A stretch of DNA of 64,000 bases from Bacteroidales bacterium UBA4333 (GTDB lineage Bacteria > Bacteroidota > Bacteroidia > Bacteroidales > Paludibacteraceae). The stretch spans positions 47,734-111,733 of the forward strand of contig DGTP01000013.1 of the NCBI GenBank assembly GCA_002394335.1. Direction: 5' to 3'. Shown here piece by piece: positions 58,551 through 64,000 of the stretch. The notes below the pieces were generated by a model, which saw only the letters and a list, made by a program, of their open reading frames with translations, did no database searches and was not told where the DNA came from. The position numbers were made by a program, and so were the translations under genes. The stretch's first letter is position 1, and each line of letters begins with the position of its first letter.

Positions 58551-60230
58551 ATGGCTAAATATCATTGGAATTACATCAGCGTAGGAGGTAGTACGCGAGT
58601 TAAGATATCGAGTGGCGAAGATATCCGTCATCTGCCGGAGCTGGACCGCAAACTCTGGACGGTTCTGGCATGCCCTACTACGGGTTTGGAGATGGATCCG
58701 GAGACCCTCAAATCAATGGATCCGGATCATAACGGTAAGATCCGTATAGACGAGGTGATAGAGACTTCCCAATGGCTCTGCACCGTGCTCAAAGATCCGA
58801 AGATCTTGTTCAAGCAGCAGGCGGTCTTGCCCCTCTCGGAGATAGCAGACGAGGCGGTTGCAGCTGTAGCCAAAGAGATAGCAGGCGAGGGTGACACTGT
58901 CGCCCTGGAGCAGGTGGACGAGGCGATTGCAGCGGTGACGGTGGAGGAACAGCCGGTTCCGGAAGCTCCCCTGCCGGCAGAAGTGATAGCCGCCTACAAG
59001 GCTTGCAAGGATGAATATACACGTTACTACGAGCTTGAGAAACTGCAGAAATTGGGGTTGGCGCGTATTCCTGAAGAGACTGTAGCTCCGGGAATGACGG
59101 AGAAGAAATTCGCCGATATGGGCGCACAGATACAGGCGTGGGAAGAGGCTTCTGCGGCAGCCGGGAAAGCCAACGAGGACGCTCTCGCTGCTGCCAAAGC
59201 ACGGTTTGCCCCCCTGCGCAAACTGCTGTTGCTGAGCCGCGATTATGTGCAGTTGCTCCATAACTTTGTGACCTTTGAGGACTTCTACGACCTCTCCGAC
59301 AAGAAAGGAATCTTCCAGGCCGGTACACTCCTTATAGACCAGCGCGCGTGCCACTTGTGTATGCGCGTGAGCGATATGTCCAAGCATGACACCCAGGCGT
59401 CCTTCTCAGGAATGTTTCTGGTGTATTGCGACTGCGTGGATCAGTCCACGGCAAGACAGATGCAGATCGTAGCGGCTGTGACAGTGGGTGAAATCAACAA
59501 TCTGACCGTGGGCAAGAATGCCGTCTTCTATGACCGTCAAGGCAACGACTGGGACGCTACCATCGTCAAGGTCATTGATAATCCTATTTCTATCAAGCAG
59601 GCGTTCTGGACTCCTTATCGCAAGTTGGGCAAATGGGTGGAGGACAAGATCAATCAGCGGGCTGCCGAGAAAGAGCAGAAGCAGTTCGAGGATCTGACAG
59701 CCAACGTGGAGCAGAAAGCCGGAGAACTGCCTTCTGCCGCTACGGCTGCTGAAGCCAAGGAACAGAAACCTGTTGCCGCTGCCGCTCCGCAGGCATTCGA
59801 CATCGCCAAGTTTGCCGGTATATTTGCAGCCATCGGCATGGCTGTCGGCATGATCGGTTCGATGCTGGTATCGGTAGCCAAAGGATGGGTGGCTCTCACA
59901 TGGTGGCAACAGATTATTGTCTTCCTGGGAATTATGATGATCATCAGTGGTCCGAGCATGATTCTTGCATACCTCAAACTGCGCCGCCGCAATCTCTCGC
60001 CACTGCTGAATGCCAATGGCTGGGCTGTCAATGCCGATGCAATCATCAATGTGCTCTTCGGCGCCACTCTGACCGACCAGGCACGCTATCCGATGCTCAA
60101 ACTCAAAGATCCGTTTGTCAAAGAAGGCATGCCGGCTTGGCAAAAGTGGGCTATTGCCATCCTCGTGATAGCCGTTGTGGCTGTAGCAGCCTGGCTGATT
60201 TATGTATTCGCCCTTAAAGCAACTGTATGA
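58551..60230 (+). CDS. EF-hand-containing membrane protein of unknown function
   Basis: A 559-residue protein starting MAKYHWNYISVGGSTRVKI. Residues 57-68 (DPDHNGKIRIDE) are a canonical 12-residue EF-hand loop with D57, D59, N61 and E68. The centre is helical and Ala/Glu-rich. A middle region (FAPLRKLLLLSRDYVQLLHN) precedes a conserved-looking segment (IFQAGTLLIDQRACHLC). The C-terminus has two hydrophobic hairpin helices (about 425-480) and a final helix (IAILVIAVVAVAAWLIYVF). Related proteins occur in Bacteroidales, but their role is unknown to me. Its stop overlaps the M23 peptidase start (ATGA). Confidence 0.72.
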   Translation: MAKYHWNYISVGGSTRVKISSGEDIRHLPELDRKLWTVLACPTTGLEMDPETLKSMDPDHNGKIRIDEVIETSQWLCTVLKDPKILFKQQAVLPLSEIADEAVAAVAKEIAGEGDTVALEQVDEAIAAVTVEEQPVPEAPLPAEVIAAYKACKDEYTRYYELEKLQKLGLARIPEETVAPGMTEKKFADMGAQIQAWEEASAAAGKANEDALAAAKARFAPLRKLLLLSRDYVQLLHNFVTFEDFYDLSDKKGIFQAGTLLIDQRACHLCMRVSDMSKHDTQASFSGMFLVYCDCVDQSTARQMQIVAAVTVGEINNLTVGKNAVFYDRQGNDWDATIVKVIDNPISIKQAFWTPYRKLGKWVEDKINQRAAEKEQKQFEDLTANVEQKAGELPSAATAAEAKEQKPVAAAAPQAFDIAKFAGIFAAIGMAVGMIGSMLVSVAKGWVALTWWQQIIVFLGIMMIISGPSMILAYLKLRRRNLSPLLNANGWAVNADAIINVLFGATLTDQARYPMLKLKDPFVKEGMPAWQKWAIAILVIAVVAVAAWLIYVFALKATV

Positions 60231-61543
60231 AACAGAACCTGATTATATTCTCTCTCTTGCTGCCTCTTGCGATGATGGCGGCAATCCCCGAAGATACAAT
60301 CTCGCTCACTGCCGAGGAGATCGCTATCGGACGGCTCATCGAAGCCGAACTGGCAGACGATGATGCCGAACCCTATTCGCTCGACGACATAGACGAGATG
60401 GGTGGGGTGGTAGGCGCGTTGGTTGCTGCCTACTGGAAAGGGGACACCTTGGTAGTGAACAGCTTGAAAGACGACCTGCCCGACCGTATTTTCGTGCAGT
60501 CCATTGACGGCTATCTGCTCTACAAGGTACAGCGTGACCTTCCGCCCAATATGCCGAAGGTGCATCCCGCCAACGATATTTACAAAGGCGTATGGGCAAA
60601 TGCCCGTGTCAACCCCTACGGATACACCGTTGCCCAGATACCGGACACCGTGCTTATCGATCTGACGGGATTCAACCGCCCGTGCAAGGGAAGAGTAACA
60701 TCCCATTTCGGCTGGAGACCCCGTTTCGGACGCTGGCATTACGGCACCGATATAGGGGTTCGTACCGGGGATAAGATCCACTCCGCGTGGGCAGGACAAG
60801 TGCGTATCTGCGGATGGGATCCCAAGGGGTATGGCAACTATATCGTCATCCGTCATGACAACGGCTTTGAGACAGTCTACGGGCACCTCTCGAAAATCAA
60901 TGTACAGGAGAACCAGGGTGTCAAAGCCGGCGAAGTCATCGGTCTGGGAGGCTCTACCGGCCACTCGACAGGACCGCACCTCCACTTCGAGATCCGGTAT
61001 CTCGGTATCACTATCAATCCGGAGTTGATTGTGGACTTTGACCGCGGAGACCTTCATAATGACGGAATCCTGCATCTGACGCATAAGATGCTCACCCCTC
61101 ACGGACAGAAGAAACCGGCACCTGTGCCTACCCAACTGCCCGTCGTGGAAGAGATCCTGCCGGATACAACGATCATGACCCCCGCCCAGTTGGACTCCTT
61201 CCATATAGAGCAGAAGGCGAAAGCGGAACTGCGTGCCAAAGAGGAAGCGGAGCGTGCAGAGAAAGCACGAAAAGCCGAGATAGCCAAGAAAGAGGCGGCT
61301 GAGAAAGCTCGCAAGGCTGCCGCGGAAAAAGCACGCAAAGAAGCAGAAGCCAAAAAGAAAGCCGCCGAGGAAGCCAAACGGAAAGCGGCTGAGGCTGCCA
61401 AATGGTACGTGGTGAAAGACGGCGACAGCTTCTGGTCGATAGCCAGCAAGAAGAAAATATCGGTGGCTGAACTCAAGAAACTGAACGGCTTTACCGATAA
61501 GACCGTCCTCCATCCGGGACAGAAAATACGTGTTAAGAAATAA
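60227..61543 (+). CDS. Secreted M23 peptidase with C-terminal LysM
   Basis: A 438-residue exported murein hydrolase (signal peptide to MMAA). The M23 domain (about 155-275) has HYGTDIG (H, D zinc ligands) and GPHLHFEIR (HLH). A Lys/Ala/Glu-rich linker of about 90 residues follows, probably a single alpha helix (ARKAEIAKKEAAEKARKAAA). A LysM domain (WYVVKDGDSFWSIASKK to LHPGQKIRVKK) should bind peptidoglycan. It is coupled to the EF-hand protein gene and 11 nt before nadC. It probably trims cell-wall crosslinks. Confidence 0.92.
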   Translation: MKQNLIIFSLLLPLAMMAAIPEDTISLTAEEIAIGRLIEAELADDDAEPYSLDDIDEMGGVVGALVAAYWKGDTLVVNSLKDDLPDRIFVQSIDGYLLYKVQRDLPPNMPKVHPANDIYKGVWANARVNPYGYTVAQIPDTVLIDLTGFNRPCKGRVTSHFGWRPRFGRWHYGTDIGVRTGDKIHSAWAGQVRICGWDPKGYGNYIVIRHDNGFETVYGHLSKINVQENQGVKAGEVIGLGGSTGHSTGPHLHFEIRYLGITINPELIVDFDRGDLHNDGILHLTHKMLTPHGQKKPAPVPTQLPVVEEILPDTTIMTPAQLDSFHIEQKAKAELRAKEEAERAEKARKAEIAKKEAAEKARKAAAEKARKEAEAKKKAAEEAKRKAAEAAKWYVVKDGDSFWSIASKKKISVAELKKLNGFTDKTVLHPGQKIRVKK

Positions 61544-61554
61544 TCATTATTACT

Positions 61555-62424
61555 ATGGATAAGCAAGAACTGAAAAAACTGATTGAAATCTGGTTTCATG
61601 AGGATATACGTGACGGCGATCACACCTCCCTCAGTTGTATTCCTCCTACCGAGATGGGATGCCAGCAACTGATTGTCAAGGATACCGGAATACTTGCCGG
61701 TGTGGAAGTGGCGAAAGAGATTATTCACTACTTTGATCCGGAATGCCGTATTGAGCAATTCCTGAATGACGGTGCAGCGGTCAAACCCGGCGATGTGGCA
61801 TTCAAGGTCTATGGCAAAGTGCTGTCGCTCCTGCAGATCGAGCGGACGATGCTCAATATCATGCAGCGGATGTCCGGCGTAGCAACCACGGCGCACCGCT
61901 ATCAGTCTCTCATAGAGGACACCGGTTGCCACGTACTCGATACACGCAAGACCACTCCCGGTCTGCGCTATCTGGAGAAAGAGGCAGTGGTGCTTGGCGG
62001 CGGAATGAATCACCGTATAGGACTGTTCGATATGATCCTGCTGAAGGACAACCATGTGGACTTTGCAGGAGGTATCACCGCGGCATTGGAGCGTGCACGC
62101 GATTATTGTCAATCGAAAGGCAAGAACCTCAAAATAGAGATTGAGGTGCGCAATTTTGACGAGATACGCGAAGCCTTGGAGACCAATATTCCTGATCGTA
62201 TCATGCTGGATAACTTCACACCGGAGAAAACCAAAGAAGCCGTTGATCTGATCCGCGCATGGGAGCGCGGCAGCGGACGGCACATGGAGATTGAGTCCTC
62301 CGGCGGCATTACGATCGACACTATCCGTTCTTATGCCGAACAAGGTGTGGACTTTGTTTCTGTCGGTGCACTGACCCACTCGTATAAATCCCTCGACATG
62401 AGTTTCAAAGCCTGTGCTTTTTAA
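61555..62424 (+). CDS. nadC: Nicotinate-nucleotide diphosphorylase (carboxylating)
   Basis: Quinolinate phosphoribosyltransferase of de novo NAD synthesis. The 289-residue product has the length of the family and the motifs HEDIRDGDHTS, DTRKTTPGLR, GGGMNHRIGL, LLKDNHVDFAGG, IEIEVRNFDE, MLDNFTPE and ESSGGIT. The other NAD genes are not in the window. A strong hairpin terminator follows. Confidence 0.97.
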   Translation: MDKQELKKLIEIWFHEDIRDGDHTSLSCIPPTEMGCQQLIVKDTGILAGVEVAKEIIHYFDPECRIEQFLNDGAAVKPGDVAFKVYGKVLSLLQIERTMLNIMQRMSGVATTAHRYQSLIEDTGCHVLDTRKTTPGLRYLEKEAVVLGGGMNHRIGLFDMILLKDNHVDFAGGITAALERARDYCQSKGKNLKIEIEVRNFDEIREALETNIPDRIMLDNFTPEKTKEAVDLIRAWERGSGRHMEIESSGGITIDTIRSYAEQGVDFVSVGALTHSYKSLDMSFKACAF

Positions 62425-62430
62425 TAAGTC

Positions 62431-62463
62431 AAATCTCGCGCATCCTTGCGCGAGATTTTTCTT
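62431..62463 (+). terminator. Intrinsic terminator after nadC
   Basis: AAATCTCGCGC, ATCCTT loop, GCGCGAGATTT and a T run form a perfect 11-bp stem. Confidence 0.9.
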
Positions 62464-62511
62464 TATGCATTTCCCGCGCATATTCGCGCGAGCCCTGTTT
62501 TTCGTTTTCTT

Positions 62512-62540
62512 CGCGGGTCTTCAGCCCCGCGTTGTTTTTT
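62512..62540 (+). terminator. Second GC-rich hairpin with T run
   Basis: CGCGGG, short loop, CCCGCG, then TTGTTTTTTC. It may back up the first terminator. Another CGCGC/GCGCG stem lies between them. Confidence 0.65.
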
Positions 62541-62560
62541 CTTTATAAAAAAAGTCTTAC

Positions 62561-63262
62561 CTATTTCAATACTCTTCTATATAATGAATTTAATTGAATG
62601 CTATCTCTGTAAATTGAGCAAAGACACAAATCATCGCCTTGTTTTTTCAAGAATTGGGCATTCACATTTGGAATCACATAAGACTCTGATATAACAATAT
62701 TATAACTGCTACCAATTTTTGGAAACGGTATATTCGGATTAAAACCTCTTTCTATAAAGACAACAAGTATATCTGGCGAATAATTAATTTTTACATGTCC
62801 GATACTATCCGTTTGGTATTTAGTTACAGTACCATCTTCAGAATATACATATAGTAAACCTCTTTTTATTGGAACAGTATCCCTTGTTAGCGGGACAATT
62901 TCAAAGAGATTAATTTCTATTATCGAATCCATTGTCATATTGGGAACGCACGAATAATTTACTCCAAATGGAACAAGAGAAACATATTCTCCTCGGCTAC
63001 TCCATGTCCCTTTAGAAATGCTCTTAATAGTTTTACCTCCCACATCGTAGAATCTGCTGCTCTTCACTATATAAGTGCTATCTGGAGAAATAAGCAAACT
63101 ATCCCAGACAACTTGACTTGGTTCGGCATTCTTGCGCTTGTCAGGACTTATCCGCCACCAATTTTTGCCTGGATTCCATACATAAAGACCTTCAGTCTGA
63201 GGAGTTGAAGCATGCAATTGATAGCTTGTGGCAATGAGCAAAATAAGTAATAATCGCTTCAT
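62561..63262 (-). CDS. Small secreted protein of unknown function
   Basis: A 233-residue exported protein (MKRLLLILLIATSYQLHAS). The mature chain is beta-rich (YVWNPGKNWWRISPDK, STYIVKSSRFYDVGGKTI, GVNYSCVPNMTMDSIIEINL) and contains a few cysteines near the C-terminus (DDLCLCSIYRD). No family is recognised. The gene is AT-rich compared with its left neighbours and follows the lipoprotein gene below by 12 nt, so both probably form one transcript. Confidence 0.65.
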   Translation of the reverse strand: MKRLLLILLIATSYQLHASTPQTEGLYVWNPGKNWWRISPDKRKNAEPSQVVWDSLLISPDSTYIVKSSRFYDVGGKTIKSISKGTWSSRGEYVSLVPFGVNYSCVPNMTMDSIIEINLFEIVPLTRDTVPIKRGLLYVYSEDGTVTKYQTDSIGHVKINYSPDILVVFIERGFNPNIPFPKIGSSYNIVISESYVIPNVNAQFLKKQGDDLCLCSIYRDSIQLNSLYRRVLK

Positions 63263-63274
63263 CTTGGTTTCCTT

Positions 63275-63700
63275 TCATTGTTTGTATAGTATTAATGGTT
63301 TATAAAATATCCCTCCTAAATCTCCTGCATAGGAAAAGGAATCTAAAATAAGGGTGTTTCCTTCAATAGTATAGCCGGTAGTGTATGCAAAAGGCTTCGA
63401 CTCTTGCCCGACCATTGGCAGCCGAGGATATTCACCATATATATATAGCTTGTTATCTTTTTTGACAGCGTACTTTAAGTCTAAAGAGTCACCTCCCCAA
63501 GTGATGATGTTATCTATGGTAGTGTCCGGTTTGTCAACATAGGTCAAGGTGCCGTTTGTATTAAAAGTCAAAGACTTGACCGTAAACTTAATATTATACT
63601 GTTCAGACCAAGTGCCAATTAGTTTTTCTTGCGGCTCATTGTTATTGCATGCCACCAACGCCAATGCAACAATAGCAAAAAGAAAGAATTTTGATTTCAT
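63275..63700 (-). CDS. Small lipoprotein, lipocalin-like
   Basis: A 141-residue lipoprotein (signal peptide ending LVAC, lipid Cys at 18). The sequence KLIGTWSEQYNIKFTV, then SLTFNTNGTLTYVD and YTIEGNTLILDSF has the GTW and strand pattern of lipocalin-like lipoproteins common in Bacteroidales. The ligand and function are unknown. AT-rich. Confidence 0.7.
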   Translation of the reverse strand: MKSKFFLFAIVALALVACNNNEPQEKLIGTWSEQYNIKFTVKSLTFNTNGTLTYVDKPDTTIDNIITWGGDSLDLKYAVKKDNKLYIYGEYPRLPMVGQESKPFAYTTGYTIEGNTLILDSFSYAGDLGGIFYKPLILYKQ

Positions 63701-63749
63701 AATTGTGCAAAATTATACAGTTTGACAAATAATTTTTACAAATTGGGCG

Positions 63750-63781
63750 CAAAAGTACTAAAATTTTTGGATATATGCAAG
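63750..63781 (-). promoter_or_regulatory. Promoter of the lipoprotein/secreted-protein pair
   Basis: Minus strand: CTTG (63781-63778), 20-nt spacer, TActTTTG (63757-63750). Confidence 0.7.
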
Positions 63782-63887
63782 CGTTCAGGCATTTTTTTGA
63801 CGAATAGAATACAATTCTATCTATTTTGTACGGATAGATAGCGGCTATGCTTGCATGCATTTCCCGCGCATCATTGCGGAAACCATT

Positions 63888-64000
63888 CTACGGAGTGGTG
63901 ATTGTGCAGAGGGTTGAGGCATCAGGGGAAAGGTTGATGCGATGAGGGTCGGTGTCGCTGATTTCCATGATGCACTCCGCTTTCTTCATCAGTTCGATTT
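63888..64000 (-). CDS. C-terminal fragment of an unidentified protein, cut by the window edge
   Basis: On the minus strand a frame enters from the right edge and stops at TAG (63890-63888). It reads IELMKKAECIMEISDTDPHR and ends STLCTITTP (36 residues visible). Codon use resembles the GC-richer housekeeping genes. Too little is visible to name the family. Confidence 0.6.
   Translation of the reverse strand, partial: IELMKKAECIMEISDTDPHRINLSPDASTLCTITTP

Noticed and set aside
60200..61513. 437-residue minus-strand frame opposite the M23 peptidase gene
   Set aside because: Mirror of the Lys/Ala-rich linker and the catalytic domain; no independent support.

Overview
This window looks like a chromosomal segment of a member of the order Bacteroidales (phylum Bacteroidota), probably an uncultured gut, rumen or oral species. 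About a dozen intergenic spaces carry the Bacteroidetes vegetative promoter, TTTG then about 20 nt then TAnnTTTG. The gene families fit too: DUF4954, DUF4836, GIN-domain adhesin-like protein, Wzi-like capsule protein, membrane TPR-HTH regulator, M6 protease and LTA-synthase-like phosphotransferase. Housekeeping genes are moderately GC-rich. Several accessory blocks (about 13.6-15.4, 38.7-44.9 and 62.6-63.8 kb) are clearly AT-rich.

Layout. 0-5 kb: recF, a GHL10-type glycoside hydrolase, rplS behind a structured leader, and uvrB meeting murI tail to tail. 6.0-12.9 kb: a tight run dnaN, DEDD exonuclease, DUF4954, rnz, radA, SDR. 13-15.3 kb: a lipoprotein TPR-HTH regulator and a GIN-domain protein. 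15.3-20.8 kb: a repeat-rich spacer, rpsO, then grpE-dnaJ (with a sigma-54-like promoter) coupled to an outer-membrane barrel gene. 20.6-35.7 kb: an unbroken minus-strand run of 14 genes: GDSL esterase, mlaE, mlaF, a stand-alone propeptide-like protein, M6 protease, xth, lptB, phosphoethanolamine/phosphoglycerol-type transferase, Kelch lipoprotein, Wzi-like protein, GT2, a GT2-lipopolysaccharide kinase fusion and an O-antigen ligase-like protein. The end of this run is an envelope-polysaccharide locus joined to transport genes. 36-47 kb: secreted proteins that share domains and a C-terminal motif, a small S26-peptidase/PqqD cluster, a candidate small RNA, a broken RhuM/ORF6N gene and a 1997-residue surface protein. 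47-54.7 kb: a 43-residue small protein plus argR, facing an argS-pepP-ABC-DUF4836 operon. 54.8-64 kb: MBL-fold protein, polyprenol-phosphate sugar synthase, rpsA, an EF-hand membrane protein, an M23/LysM peptidase, nadC and two small secreted proteins.

The most unusual material is not a classical gene cluster. It is a dispersed family of intergenic arrays in which a constant 9-mer (GGTCTTACA) alternates with tiny hairpins whose stems covary (loci near 12.95, 15.75, 32.9 and 35.9 kb). Other notable points are the structured rplS leader, a 74-bp repeat shared by the rpsO and dnaJ leaders, the glycosyltransferase-kinase fusion, the free propeptide next to an M6 protease, and the S26/PqqD cluster. 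No rRNA, tRNA, CRISPR array, prophage or intact insertion sequence was seen.
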